Source: Marinilabiliaceae bacterium (GTDB taxonomy: Bacteria > Bacteroidota > Bacteroidia > Bacteroidales > Marinilabiliaceae). Taken from it: a stretch of DNA of 64,000 bases. Of the stretch, positions 17,330 to 26,348 are shown piece by piece. The notes beneath the pieces were generated by a model. That model was not told the DNA's origin. It was given only the letters and a program-made list of their open reading frames with translations, and did not search any database. The first letter of the stretch is position 1; each line of letters begins with the position of its first letter. Both the position numbers and the translations under genes were made by a program. The stretch covers positions 1 to 64,000 of the forward strand of contig JAFGBR010000058.1 in the NCBI GenBank assembly GCA_016933045.1. The letters are read 5' to 3'.

Positions 17330-17752
17330 TTAGAGTGGTTTTAACGTGAATGAAAATGATTTCTGAAATTTTTTCCGGGCTAGATAAATTAATGTAAAAT
17401 AAGGAATTAATGAACCTAATGCAATGCCTCCCGATAATAAGTCGTTGGATGTTATTATATATGTTGTCATCATAACAAAAATAACTAAAATAGTTGGCAA
17501 TATATATGCGTATAATGTTGCTTTTAGTCCCTGATTCGATTGTCCAATGATTATTACTTTTTGTCCTGTTTTGTAATTATCTGAATTGGGATTGACTACT
17601 TCAATCAATTTATCCTTTAAATCGGCTGCACTACATGCTCCTTTTGCATGACATGAACTACATGCCGATGCACTTATAATTCTTATTCTTACAGTTGAAG
17701 AAACTATCGATTCGACAATTCCTTCATGTTCTATGTTTTCAATCGATTTCAT
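17330..17752 (-). CDS. RseC/SoxR-reducing system family membrane protein
   Basis: A 140-residue protein with a cysteine cluster SACSSCHAKGACSA (about residues 30-44), then two hydrophobic hairpin segments (ATLYAYILPTILVIFVM and GGIALGSLIPYFTLIYLA). This is the RseC family, regularly the first gene of Rnf operons in Bacteroidota. I choose the ATG at 17752 (MKSIENIEHEGIVESI) because homologous domains begin there. The frame is open to an ATG at 17791, which is closer to the predicted transcription start and cannot be excluded. It probably helps maturation or redox coupling of Rnf; its molecular role is not settled. Confidence 0.88.
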   Translation of the reverse strand: MKSIENIEHEGIVESIVSSTVRIRIISASACSSCHAKGACSAADLKDKLIEVVNPNSDNYKTGQKVIIIGQSNQGLKATLYAYILPTILVIFVMMTTYIITSNDLLSGGIALGSLIPYFTLIYLARKKFQKSFSFTLKPL

Positions 17753-17857
17753 CCGTAAAAAAATGTTTTTAATTGTCGGATGGAACTCCATGTTTGCTAT
17801 TTTTATTAGTGTTTAGATTGTTGCTAACATGTTAGTTTCATAAGTCTAAAAACCGTT

Positions 17858-17887
17858 CAAAAATAACCAATATGGAGAAAATACAAA
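17858..17887 (-). promoter_or_regulatory. Promoter of the Rnf operon
   Basis: On the minus strand, TTTG at 17887-17884 and TATTTTTG at 17865-17858 are separated by 18 bases, close to the consensus 19. The inferred start is near 17851, leaving a 60-100-base leader. The -33 element lies inside a 20-bp palindrome. Confidence 0.7.
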
Positions 17888-17898
17888 CGTTTGTATTT
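17879..17898. promoter_or_regulatory. 20-bp perfect palindrome over the Rnf -33 element
   Basis: The core is ATACAAACGTTTGTAT, and perfect symmetry extends two more bases each side. A dimeric regulator bound here would cover the -33 box. The regulator is not in the window. The remainder of 17792-18017 has no gene. Confidence 0.7.
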
Positions 17899-18017
17899 AA
17901 TTTAGAATTGTTTTTAATAATAAAAAAATGTTAAAAGATTAATAGGTAGAGTGGTATATAGTATTTAATAGTTATAAACTGTATCTGATTATTTTTTTGT
18001 CAGAGCTAAAGAACTAT

Positions 18018-20117
18018 TTAGCTTATCATGCTCCAGTCAAGTTTCTTTTTCGACAGTTTCGAAAGCTGCCTGTTTAGTAATTGATTGTCGGTCAATTCGA
18101 GTAAAGGATCGGTAGCCAGTATATTTTCGGCCACATTGCGGGCGTATTGCAAAATTTTTTGATCCTTTGCAAGGTTTGATATTTTTAAGTCAAATGGTAA
18201 TCCAGACTGTTGTGTTCCCTCCATGTCGCCCGGACCTCTGAATTTTAAGTCGGCCTCTGATATTTCAAAACCATCATTAGTTTGAACCATAATATCTATT
18301 CTTTTTCGGGTATCTTCTGCTAATTTATGCGAGGTCATAAGAATGCAATAACTTTGTTCGGCACCTCGTCCAACTCGTCCTCTAAGCTGATGCAACTGCG
18401 ATAAGCCAAATCGTTCGGCACTTTCAATTATCATAACTGAAGCATTAGGTACATTTACACCAACTTCAATAACGGTTGTGGCAACCATAATTTGTGCTTC
18501 TTTTGCAGCAAACAATTTCATTGCTTCTTCTTTTTCTGATGGTTTTAGTTTGCCATGAACCATGCATATTTTAAAATCAGGAAAAACTCGTTGCATATAT
18601 TCATATCCTTCCATAAGGTTCTTAAAATCTGACTTCTCCGATTCTTCAATTAATGGATATACTACATATATTTGCCTACCTTTATTTAATTCATCTCTAA
18701 TGAAACGGTTTAAGTTATTTCGGCGATTGTGGTAATAATGGACTGTTTGTATTGGTTTACGTCCGGGAGGGAGTTCGTCTATTATTGAAACATCCAGATC
18801 TCCATAAATTGTCATGGCTAAGGTTCTTGGTATTGGAGTTGCAGTCATAACTAAAACATGAGGAGGTGTGGAATTTTTCTTCCATAGTTTTGCCCGTTGT
18901 TCTACGCCAAAACGATGTTGCTCGTCAATAACAACCAAACCAAGATTTTTGAATTGAACAATATCTTCAATAAGCGCATGTGTCCCTATTAAAATATTTA
19001 TTTCTCCTGATAAAAGTGCTGAATGGATATAATCTCGCTCTTTCTTTTTTGTTGATCCGGTTAAAAGTGCTACTTTTAAGTTTAATCCTTCTGCCATTTT
19101 TATTATTGACTTGTAATGCTGAATAGCTAATATCTCGGTTGGAGCCATTAAGCACGACTGATAATAATTATCGGACGCAATTAACATAACCATAAAAGCA
19201 ACTAGTGTTTTTCCACTTCCAACATCACCTTGTAAAAGACGATTCATTTGTTTTCCCGATCCTAAATCTCTTCTAATTTCTTTGATAACCCTTTTTTGTG
19301 CGTGAGTAAGATCAAAAGGAAGGTTATTATTGTAAAAGTTATTGGTAAATTCACCTACTATCGGGAATTGATGACCTTTAATTGTTACTGAACGTTGATT
19401 TCTTAGTTTTAAAATATTTAATTGTATGTAAAATAACTCTTCAAACTTTAATCGGTATTGTGCAGCTTGTAGTAGCTGATCGTTTTCGGGGAAATGGATG
19501 TTTTTTAAAGAGTCATGTAAAAGTAGAAGTTTCTGACTGTTAATGATATATGAAGGTAGTGATTCTGTTATTTTGCCTATATATGTATCGAAAATGGCCT
19601 TTTGATATTTTTGTATTGCTTTAGAATTGATGAAGCCCGATTTCATTTTTTCAGTTGTGTTGTAAAAGGGTTTCAATCCTAAATGTATTGGTGGTATGTC
19701 GCTTTTTATCATATCCATTTCAGGGTGTATAATATTTATTTGTCCATTATAAAGCGATGGTTTACCAAAAATTAAATATTCCCGATCGGGATTTATTTGT
19801 TCTTTAATGTATTTATGACCTTTAAACCATATCAAATCCAAATAGCCTGTGTTGTCTGTTACTTTTGCAGTTAGTCTTTGTTGTCTTCCAGTTCCAATGG
19901 TTTGTAATTGAATTATTTTACCTTTTATTTGTATGTAAGGCATGTTGCCATTTAATTCACTAATTTTGTAAACTTGGCTTCTGTCAACATATTTGTATGG
20001 GAAATAGTATAATAAATCTTCGAAAGAAACTATTTTAAGTTCTTTTTTTAGTATGTCGGCTTTTTTAGGACCAACACCGGGTAGGTACATGATATTTTGT
20101 GAAGAAAGATCAGACAT
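18018..20117 (-). CDS. recG: ATP-dependent DNA helicase RecG
   Basis: A 699-residue branch-migration helicase that remodels stalled replication forks and Holliday junctions. The start is the ATG at 20117 (MSDLSSQNIMYLPGVGPKKA), where RecG homologues begin. The longer frame to 20165 adds an unrelated hydrophobic stretch. The wedge/OB domain lies at about residues 60-200. The helicase core has Walker A LLQGDVGSGKT, the motif DEQHRFGVEQR (DEQH rather than DEAD), motif III MTATPIPRTLAM, and motif VI QLRGRVGRG. It is preceded by the lipoprotein terminator and so needs its own promoter, which I could not place with confidence. Confidence 0.97.
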   Translation of the reverse strand: MSDLSSQNIMYLPGVGPKKADILKKELKIVSFEDLLYYFPYKYVDRSQVYKISELNGNMPYIQIKGKIIQLQTIGTGRQQRLTAKVTDNTGYLDLIWFKGHKYIKEQINPDREYLIFGKPSLYNGQINIIHPEMDMIKSDIPPIHLGLKPFYNTTEKMKSGFINSKAIQKYQKAIFDTYIGKITESLPSYIINSQKLLLLHDSLKNIHFPENDQLLQAAQYRLKFEELFYIQLNILKLRNQRSVTIKGHQFPIVGEFTNNFYNNNLPFDLTHAQKRVIKEIRRDLGSGKQMNRLLQGDVGSGKTLVAFMVMLIASDNYYQSCLMAPTEILAIQHYKSIIKMAEGLNLKVALLTGSTKKKERDYIHSALLSGEINILIGTHALIEDIVQFKNLGLVVIDEQHRFGVEQRAKLWKKNSTPPHVLVMTATPIPRTLAMTIYGDLDVSIIDELPPGRKPIQTVHYYHNRRNNLNRFIRDELNKGRQIYVVYPLIEESEKSDFKNLMEGYEYMQRVFPDFKICMVHGKLKPSEKEEAMKLFAAKEAQIMVATTVIEVGVNVPNASVMIIESAERFGLSQLHQLRGRVGRGAEQSYCILMTSHKLAEDTRKRIDIMVQTNDGFEISEADLKFRGPGDMEGTQQSGLPFDLKISNLAKDQKILQYARNVAENILATDPLLELTDNQLLNRQLSKLSKKKLDWSMIS

Positions 20118-20166
20118 TATATCTGTTAAAAATAGAAGAACAAAATGAATGAAAAAAAATGACAAA

Positions 20167-20195
20167 AAAAAACCGTCTTATATTAAGACGGTTTT
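20167..20195 (-). terminator. Terminator of the small lipoprotein gene
   Basis: A 12-bp perfect stem (20169-20180 with 20184-20195) and a 3-base loop, followed on the minus strand by a run of T. It begins about 18 bases after the lipoprotein stop codon at 20213. Confidence 0.9.
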
Positions 20196-20212
20196 CACTT
20201 TTGTTTTTTCAC

Positions 20213-20413
20213 TTATTCAGCAGCAACTTCTTCAGTAGCTTCAGCAACAGTAGAATCAGCTTCGGCAACAGTAGAATCAGCTTCAGCAACAGTAGCCTCT
20301 TCAGCAACGGTTTCTACAGCAGATTCAGTAGCTTCAGTAGCTTTTGATTCTTGTTTACCAGCGCAAGCAACAGCAAAAAGCGCAACGAATAAAATAGCAA
20401 TGTACTTTTTCAT
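20213..20413 (-). CDS. Small acidic lipoprotein with internal repeats
   Basis: A 66-residue lipoprotein. Residues 1-16 form a signal peptide ending in the lipobox AVAC, with Cys17 as the lipid-bearing residue. The mature part has almost no hydrophobic core and is rich in Ala, Glu, Thr and Val, with the near-repeat VAEADST. It is therefore probably unstructured and strongly negative. The gene has its own terminator and is probably transcribed alone. A TAAATTTG -7 element on the minus strand at 20492-20485 is a weak promoter candidate. The function is unknown; such short lipoproteins often coat the envelope, but that is only inference. Confidence 0.85.
   Translation of the reverse strand: MKKYIAILFVALFAVACAGKQESKATEATESAVETVAEEATVAEADSTVAEADSTVAEATEEVAAE
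20236..20298. repeat. 21-bp in-frame tandem repeat in the lipoprotein gene
   Basis: Three consecutive 21-base units (20236-20256, 20257-20277, 20278-20298). The first two differ at one base and the third diverges in its last bases. Each unit encodes seven residues (ADSTVAE-type), so slippage would change protein length without a frameshift. Confidence 0.8.
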
Positions 20414-20622
20414 GAAAAAATAGGTTTTGGGTTTATAAAATGTTTTTTTATTACATAACTATGTAATATAACAAATTTTTACTACAAATTTAATGTAAAG
20501 TTACATATTTGCATATAAAAAATGATATAATTATTAAAAACTTTTTATATCATGTTTTCAATTAGTTAGTATGTGTTGGTGTGTTAATTAAGTGTTTTTT
20601 TTATGATTTTTGATTTTAATTT

Positions 20623-21414
20623 ATGATTAATAGTTATCGTATTAAGTCTTTTTTTAAATATTTATTTTTTTTTCGTCATGTAAAGGGGTATGGAATACAT
20701 AGTCCTTTTGTATTTAATTTGGTACGTAATTTATTTTATGATAAATCAATGTATTATCAAATGACTACAATTGATTCTATACGAAAAAAATATATAACTA
20801 ATAAGTGTGTTATTGAAATAAATGATTTAGGTGTTGGAGGTGATATTGAGCCATATAAATATAAATCGATATCGTATTTGTGTAAAAATGCGTCAATGCC
20901 AGTAAAGTATGGTGAACTTATTTTTAAAATGGTTGCAAGGTTTAAGCCAAAAGAAATTCTTGAACTTGGTACATCAATAGGTATTAGTACTTTGTATTTA
21001 GCTTTGCCAGATAAACGTGCAAGGGTAAATACAATAGAAGGTTGTGCTAATACTTTGAAAGTTGCAAAAACAACATTTGATGAGCTGGGTTTGAAGAATG
21101 TTATAGCGCATTTAGGAAATTTTGACGATAAGTTGCCATTGGTTCTTAACTCATTAAATAGCCTTGACTTTGTTTTTTTTGATGGCAATCATCGTAAGGA
21201 AGCAACATTGAATTATTTTAATCAATGTTTGAAAAAGATTAATAATGAAACAATATTTATATTTGACGATATTCATTGGTCGAAGGAAATGAGTGAAGCA
21301 TGGCGTCTTATATGCGAAGATCCGCGAGTTGTGGTTTCGATCGATATTTATCGTTTGGGGATTGTTTTTTTTAGAAAAGAGTGTCAGAAACAACATTATG
21401 TTGTTAGGTTCTGA
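20623..21414 (+). CDS. Class I SAM-dependent methyltransferase
   Basis: A 263-residue cytoplasmic protein of the O-methyltransferase type. Motif I is EILELGTSIGISTLYLA (about residues 109-125). The acidic loop NTIEGCANTLKVA follows. The later motifs FVFFDGNHRKEATLNYF and IFIFDDIHWSKEM hold the acidic residues that bind metal or substrate in O-methyltransferases. The basic N-terminus (YRIKSFFKYLFFFRHVKGYGIHSPFVF) is typical of a Bacteroidota subgroup. The substrate is unknown. It lies 24 bases upstream of the ABC ATPase gene, so the two may be co-transcribed. Confidence 0.85.
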   Translation: MINSYRIKSFFKYLFFFRHVKGYGIHSPFVFNLVRNLFYDKSMYYQMTTIDSIRKKYITNKCVIEINDLGVGGDIEPYKYKSISYLCKNASMPVKYGELIFKMVARFKPKEILELGTSIGISTLYLALPDKRARVNTIEGCANTLKVAKTTFDELGLKNVIAHLGNFDDKLPLVLNSLNSLDFVFFDGNHRKEATLNYFNQCLKKINNETIFIFDDIHWSKEMSEAWRLICEDPRVVVSIDIYRLGIVFFRKECQKQHYVVRF

Positions 21415-21438
21415 AATGAATTTGTTAAAAATGAAGAT

Positions 21439-22143
21439 ATGAATTCGGAAGTAATTATTTTGAGAGATATTGTAAAGAATTATGAGATTGGTACGCAGGT
21501 TGTTCGTGCCTTACAAGGCGTTTCGTTAACAATACGAAAAGGAGAGTATGTTGCAATTATGGGGCCTTCGGGATCGGGTAAATCTACATTAATGAATGTT
21601 ATTGGAGCACTTGATTCTCCATCTGGAGGTGATTATATATTAAACGGGACTAATGTGAGCCATATGACTGATGAAAATTTGGCTCATATACGTAACAAAG
21701 AAATTGGTTTTGTTTTTCAGACATTTAACTTATTGCCTCGATATAATGCATTAGATAATGTTGTACTACCACTAATTTATGCAGGCATACCAAAAACAGA
21801 ACGTAATACGAAAGGTGAACAGGCATTAATTAAGGTTGGGTTAGAAAACAGAATGACTCACAAGCCAAATGAGTTATCAGGAGGGCAACGGCAACGTGTA
21901 GCAGTTGCTAGAGCCTTGATTAATGATCCATCAATAATATTGGCAGATGAGCCAACCGGGAATTTGGATTCTAAAACATCGATTGATATTATGAGACTTT
22001 TTGATAATATACATTCTTTGGGCAATACAATTATTTTGGTTACTCACGAAGAAGATATTGCATTACATGCACATCGGATTATTAGGTTACGCGATGGTTT
22101 GGTTGAGTCGGATTATGTGAATGAAAATAAAGTAATGGCATAG
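21439..22143 (+). CDS. ABC transporter ATP-binding protein, LolD/MacB type
   Basis: A 234-residue ATPase with Walker [10 protein letters not shown] (residues 42-50), the Q-loop [14 protein letters not shown], the signature [15 protein letters not shown], and Walker [14 protein letters not shown]. The sequence class is that of mechanotransmission exporters (LolD, MacB, FtsE-like). No permease gene is next to it, so its partner must be encoded elsewhere. It follows the methyltransferase gene closely and is separated from the adenosyltransferase gene by about 100 bases containing a promoter. Confidence 0.93.
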   Translation: MNSEVIILRDIVKNYEIGTQVVRALQGVSLTIRKGEYVAIMGPSGSGKSTLMNVIGALDSPSGGDYILNGTNVSHMTDENLAHIRNKEIGFVFQTFNLLPRYNALDNVVLPLIYAGIPKTERNTKGEQALIKVGLENRMTHKPNELSGGQRQRVAVARALINDPSIILADEPTGNLDSKTSIDIMRLFDNIHSLGNTIILVTHEEDIALHAHRIIRLRDGLVESDYVNENKVMA

Positions 22144-22186
22144 TATATTGTTGTGATTTTATATCTCAATTAACAAAAATGTATTT

Positions 22187-22217
22187 TTTTTAAACCATTA
22201 GTGATTTGTTATGTTTG
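22187..22217 (+). promoter_or_regulatory. Promoter of the cobalamin adenosyltransferase gene
   Basis: A perfect -7 TATGTTTG at 22210-22217 with a T-rich -33 (TTTT at 22187-22190), 19 bases apart. The intergenic stretch is too short for a cobalamin riboswitch. Confidence 0.5.
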
Positions 22218-22246
22218 AGTTATAAAAAAATATAGTTTATTAAAAA

Positions 22247-22810
22247 ATGAAAAAGAGTCAGGTTTATACAAAAGGTGGTGATAGTGGTAAAACAAGTTTA
22301 ATTGGAGGTACCCGTGTAAGTAAAAATAATGACAGACTTGAAGCTTATGGAACCATTGATGAGTTAAATAGTTTTATAGGTACAATTTGGGCTTTCGATA
22401 TTGAGCCATCGGTAAAGGAGTTTATTTGGAAAATTCAGAACCAGTTATTTGTTATTGGGGCATATTTGGCAACTGACGATTCGGTTAGTGATTTAAAACA
22501 ACATTTAAAGGCCGATAACAATGAAATAGAGTTGTTAGAATTAGAGATGGATAGAATGGAGTCTGATTTGCAGGTTCTGACTAATTTTGTATTGCCTGGC
22601 GGACATCAAGCTGTATCTGCTTGTCATATTTGTCGAACCGTTTGTCGAAGAGCAGAAAGACGGATTATTAGTTTATCCGATGTTTATAATGTTGACCCAT
22701 GGGTTATAAAATATGTGAATCGACTATCAGATTATTTGTTTGTACTTTCGCGATATTTATCAAACTATTTCGAAGTTGATGAAATAAGATGGAAACCAAA
22801 CTTGTTTTAA
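22247..22810 (+). CDS. PduO-type cob(I)alamin adenosyltransferase
   Basis: A 187-residue cytoplasmic enzyme that transfers the adenosyl group from ATP to cob(I)alamin to make coenzyme B12. The N-terminal ATP-binding motif YTKGGDSGKTSLIGG, then RLEAYGTIDELNSFIG, and the C-terminal helix motif CRTVCRRAERR are those of the PduO/MMAB family. The length is typical. It is followed by a DUF2795 gene 75 bases away, a pairing common in the phylum. Confidence 0.95.
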   Translation: MKKSQVYTKGGDSGKTSLIGGTRVSKNNDRLEAYGTIDELNSFIGTIWAFDIEPSVKEFIWKIQNQLFVIGAYLATDDSVSDLKQHLKADNNEIELLELEMDRMESDLQVLTNFVLPGGHQAVSACHICRTVCRRAERRIISLSDVYNVDPWVIKYVNRLSDYLFVLSRYLSNYFEVDEIRWKPNLF

Positions 22811-22885
22811 TCAACTTTTTTTATATCTTCGCCTTAATAGAAAAGTTTGTATAATATAATAATTTAATAGTTAAACAGGAGTGTT

Positions 22886-23107
22886 ATGTATTGGACACTT
22901 GAATTAGCATCGAAATTGGAGGATGCTCCATGGCCGGCATCGAAAGATGAATTAATCGATTTTGCCATACGTAGTGGAGCCCCATTAGAAGTCATTGAAA
23001 ACCTTCAAGAAATTGAGGATGAGGGCGAAATATATGAAAGTATTGAAGATATTTGGCCCGATTATCCAAGTAAAGATGATTTCTTTTTTAACGAAGATGA
23101 ATATTAA
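22886..23107 (+). CDS. DUF2795 domain protein
   Basis: A 73-residue acidic cytoplasmic protein. It starts MYWTLELASKLEDAPWPASKDELIDFAIRSG, the DUF2795 helical motif with conserved W-P-A-K-EL. The highly acidic tail (FFFNEDEY) is typical. The function is unknown. It ends just before a shared terminator. Confidence 0.88.
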   Translation: MYWTLELASKLEDAPWPASKDELIDFAIRSGAPLEVIENLQEIEDEGEIYESIEDIWPDYPSKDDFFFNEDEY

Positions 23108-23112
23108 CAAAT

Positions 23113-23142
23113 AAAAAGAGGAATGTTTTTATTCCTCTTTTT
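23113..23142. terminator. Bidirectional terminator between DUF2795 and OstA-like genes
   Basis: A perfect 12-bp stem (23113-23124 with 23131-23142) and 6-base loop, with A- and T-rich arms that act on both strands. It serves the two convergent genes, which stop at 23107 and 23146. Confidence 0.9.
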
Positions 23143-23145
23143 ATT

Positions 23146-24879
23146 TTAATTTTTCAGATTTCCTACGCCTTCGTCGTAGTATTCATTGTAAGTTTTTCTT
23201 GCTTCAGATTTTGGAATAACAGATTCTTTAAAAATATCGAATTTGTTTTTTGGACGAAAGTATTCTAGCCATATAAATCCTTGTAGTTTTAACTCTTCGG
23301 CAGGTAACAGATAAGGCGGATTCATTATTCCTGATGGTTGATTTCGAAGTATTATGCGATTAGGCTTACGTTCTTTAAAAAAGATAGTCATATTAGTGCT
23401 TTCAGCTTTGTTTACACCAATAATTACATCTCCATCTTTTGGGTAGTAAATTGTTTGGGCATTGCCATCAACGTCAATTTTATATATTTCGTTGTTGACT
23501 AAATATCCCATCATGTCACGACCTTTAATTTGGTTATACATTGATGAATCTTCGAGCGAAATAATGAATGCTGATTTATCTAAAGCAACCCTGTCTAATA
23601 CATTATTTTTATTAAACATGGTAATTTGTTGCGCTGTCATTTGTGATCCTTCCGACCAAATAACCGGTTCTTTATACATGGTATTGGTTGAGTCGAGTTG
23701 GTTATAAACCATTGAGTCGCACATTCCTTGCATATCACGTCTATAAAATTTCACCTTGTGGTATGCTCGTATTATATTAGATGTTGTATCGGGAATTGGG
23801 TCGGAGCGTAAGGTATCGGCATGTAAAAAAAGTGTATCGCCATTTTGATATTGTAACAATTGTGCATTTTTTGTGCTTAATGCTTCTTTTGTTAGTTCGT
23901 TATAAAAACCATAATCACCTTTAATAATTATTGAGTTGATTGTGTCAATAATCTCCATATTACTAAACACTTCACCAATACCGGTTATTCGGTTGTAGTT
24001 TATAGTATCTCCTTTAAGTAATTGTTCTTTGCCCTGAACGTAACTGTTTTTCAGAAGCTGTGCATAGTCGTTTTTTGTATCGTAATATCCATCTTCTGAG
24101 TATATTGTACTGGAATTATTAACAATGAATGTAGGACCTAATATACTGGCAATTTCGGTTTGTGTATGGTATTTTAATGTGTCGGAGAATATCGTGTAAT
24201 CTGGATTATAAAGTGTTACGCTATCTTTAAAAAACAGTTCGTTTGTGTTAGGGTGATAAAAACCCCAGTTACTATTAAGAGTATTTTCGGCATTTTTTAC
24301 TGAACCCCTGTTGAAATAGTATGCAACAGCATTTTTTCGGTCGTAGTCGAGAAAGTCGGTTAAAAGGGTTACATTTCCATTAATCATTTTAACATTTTTT
24401 CTTACATTGGCAATGCTTGTATTTCCAAAATAAGTTAATTCATCTCCGTATAAATGAATAGAATCATCTTGTATAATGTGAACACGACCATAAGCACTAA
24501 TGTAATTTGAATCGTTGTACTGAAAAGCACTATCGCAAAAAAGATCTGTTGTTTCATGTCGAAATTTAACGTTCCCAAAAATGGCATTATTTCCTTTACC
24601 ATATTTTTTTTCGTCAACATTTAGGGAATCTGCATTGACCAAATCAATTCGCATCTTTTTTTTTGATTGTCCATAAGAATTAAATTCTATTGCGAAAAAA
24701 AAGTAACTAAATGCGAATAAGTAAGTAAATAACTGAATAATTGAAACTTTAAATAGCTGTTTAATTCGAACAAAACTAATTTTGAAAGGTAGAATATATT
24801 GCTCCGACATTTCAGAAGGACACTCATATAAAGAATTATAATTATGAGTGTTTGTGTTTTCAAAATATGGGTGTTTCAT
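23146..24879 (-). CDS. OstA-like (LptA/LptD N-terminal domain) envelope protein
   Basis: A 577-residue exported protein. A hydrophobic signal/anchor at about residues 43-67 (FKVSIIQLFTYLFAFSYFFF) precedes several OstA-like beta-jellyroll repeats from residue 74 on. Their form is INGNVTLLTDFLDYDRKNAVAYY- and FCDSAFQYNDSNYISAYGRV-like. The domain is that of LptA and the periplasmic half of LptD, which carry lipopolysaccharide across the periplasm; no beta-barrel follows. It sits 14 bases after the SurA-like gene in one transcription unit, as imp/surA do in Proteobacteria. The start is uncertain; a later ATG may be used. Confidence 0.85.
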   Translation of the reverse strand: MKHPYFENTNTHNYNSLYECPSEMSEQYILPFKISFVRIKQLFKVSIIQLFTYLFAFSYFFFAIEFNSYGQSKKKMRIDLVNADSLNVDEKKYGKGNNAIFGNVKFRHETTDLFCDSAFQYNDSNYISAYGRVHIIQDDSIHLYGDELTYFGNTSIANVRKNVKMINGNVTLLTDFLDYDRKNAVAYYFNRGSVKNAENTLNSNWGFYHPNTNELFFKDSVTLYNPDYTIFSDTLKYHTQTEIASILGPTFIVNNSSTIYSEDGYYDTKNDYAQLLKNSYVQGKEQLLKGDTINYNRITGIGEVFSNMEIIDTINSIIIKGDYGFYNELTKEALSTKNAQLLQYQNGDTLFLHADTLRSDPIPDTTSNIIRAYHKVKFYRRDMQGMCDSMVYNQLDSTNTMYKEPVIWSEGSQMTAQQITMFNKNNVLDRVALDKSAFIISLEDSSMYNQIKGRDMMGYLVNNEIYKIDVDGNAQTIYYPKDGDVIIGVNKAESTNMTIFFKERKPNRIILRNQPSGIMNPPYLLPAEELKLQGFIWLEYFRPKNKFDIFKESVIPKSEARKTYNEYYDEGVGNLKN

Positions 24880-24893
24880 ACAATATTACAGGT

Positions 24894-26243
24894 TTATTTA
24901 ACCCAGCCCGAATATTTAAAGTCGCAGTTTATCCAATCATTTTTAATTGAGATGTATGTTGCAGTCTGTTTTTCAATAATCCAGTCGTTAATGATTTTTT
25001 CCCTTTTTTTTGCCAACATTATATTTTTTAGTAATTGGTAGTCATCTGTTAAATTAGCTCTATGTGTATCGGTTTTCTTTTTTAATTTAAAAATTCGGTA
25101 TACATCGTAACCTTTGGTGTCTTTCATTAATACAGGAGCTGATATTTGGTTTTCATTTAAATTTTGAACTGCTCTGATTATTTCGGGTTCCATATCGTTT
25201 AGTTCAAATTTTGATGAACTGTTATTGGGATTTACCATTAAGCCACCATTTGCACGTGAATCTTTATCCATTGAATATTTTAGTGCTGCTTCGTCGAAAG
25301 TAATCGTATTGTTTTGGATAATTTGCGATATTGAGTCGATGAAATTTTTTGCTTTTTCTCTATCTTCATTATTAATTTTGGGTTTTAAAAGAATATGGCG
25401 TACGTTAATACGGTCGCCTTTTCGATCGATGAGTTGAATAATGTGAAAGCCATATTCTGTTTCAACAATTTTCGATACTTTATTTTTTTCTTGTAGGTTG
25501 AAGGCAACGTTTGCAAATTCGGGTACAAAAGTAGATCGGGTAGCAAATCCTAAGTCTCCACCCCGGGTAGCACTTCCTTTGTCTTCGGAATAGAGAACTG
25601 CTAACGTTGCGAAATCTCGTCCCTCATTTACTTGTTTTTGAAAATTTCTCAATCGGTTTTTAACATTGTCAATTTCCTCTTGTTTGATAGGAGGGTATAT
25701 TGCAACTTGTTGTAATTCATATTGAACCGGTACCATAGGGAGACTGTCAACAGGAGTTTGTTTAAAAAAGATTCTTACTTCGGCGGGAGTAATTTTAAGA
25801 TCACTTGTGATGTTTTGCTGCATTCGCTGGGTAAGCATCATGTTACGTATCATATCCATTTGATCTCTCTTAATTTGAATAAGGGATTTATTATAGTATT
25901 CTTCAAGCTTTTCTTTACTTCCTATTTGATTAATGAAATAGTTCATGCGCCGATCAACTTCGTTTATTACTTCATTTTCGCTTACTTCAACACTGTCGAG
26001 AATAGCCTGGTTTAACATTAGTTTTTGGATTAGCTGATCTTCAAGGATCCTGCATTTTATGTCACCATCGTAAACAACGCCTTCCATAAGTGCTTGTTGG
26101 TATTGTTGTTCAATGTCTGATTTTAAAATGGGTTCATCTCCAACAATGGCAACAACTTCATCGATAACGTTCGATTGAGATATTGAGTGAATTGTTATGA
26201 GGTTTAGTGTTATTATGAAAATAAGAAGTTTTAGTATATTCAT
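24894..26243 (-). CDS. SurA-like periplasmic peptidyl-prolyl isomerase/chaperone
   Basis: A 449-residue exported chaperone with a signal peptide at residues 1-22. An N-terminal SurA-type helical domain follows (VDEVVAIVGDEPILKSDIEQQ). Two parvulin domains come next, the first with SEDKGSATRGGDLGFATRSTFVPEF and the catalytic-end motif TEYGFHIIQLIDR. The second contains RHILLKPK and SMDKDSRANGGLM. The C-terminal helix returns to the chaperone core. It helps fold outer-membrane beta-barrels. It is the middle of a foldase run and directly precedes the OstA-like gene. Confidence 0.92.
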   Translation of the reverse strand: MNILKLLIFIITLNLITIHSISQSNVIDEVVAIVGDEPILKSDIEQQYQQALMEGVVYDGDIKCRILEDQLIQKLMLNQAILDSVEVSENEVINEVDRRMNYFINQIGSKEKLEEYYNKSLIQIKRDQMDMIRNMMLTQRMQQNITSDLKITPAEVRIFFKQTPVDSLPMVPVQYELQQVAIYPPIKQEEIDNVKNRLRNFQKQVNEGRDFATLAVLYSEDKGSATRGGDLGFATRSTFVPEFANVAFNLQEKNKVSKIVETEYGFHIIQLIDRKGDRINVRHILLKPKINNEDREKAKNFIDSISQIIQNNTITFDEAALKYSMDKDSRANGGLMVNPNNSSSKFELNDMEPEIIRAVQNLNENQISAPVLMKDTKGYDVYRIFKLKKKTDTHRANLTDDYQLLKNIMLAKKREKIINDWIIEKQTATYISIKNDWINCDFKYSGWVK

Positions 26244-26348
26244 ATTAGTCTATTCTTGATTGAATTTTTTTGCAATTTAAGTTGCAAATATATTAAAAAT
26301 GACGGATCAATTTTTTATACTTTATAACTTAGTGGTTAAGTATGGGGT

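Noticed and set aside
20236-20298. Possible CRISPR-like repeat
   Set aside because: Units are contiguous with no spacers and keep the reading frame of a lipoprotein, so it is a coding tandem repeat.
20159-20347. Serine/phenylalanine-rich open frame opposite the small lipoprotein
   Set aside because: Its repeats are the reverse reading of the lipoprotein's 21-bp repeat, and it crosses a terminator. The lipobox on the other strand decides the coding strand.
22144-22246. Cobalamin riboswitch before the adenosyltransferase gene
   Set aside because: The gap is only about 100 bases and holds a promoter. No B12-box sequence is visible.
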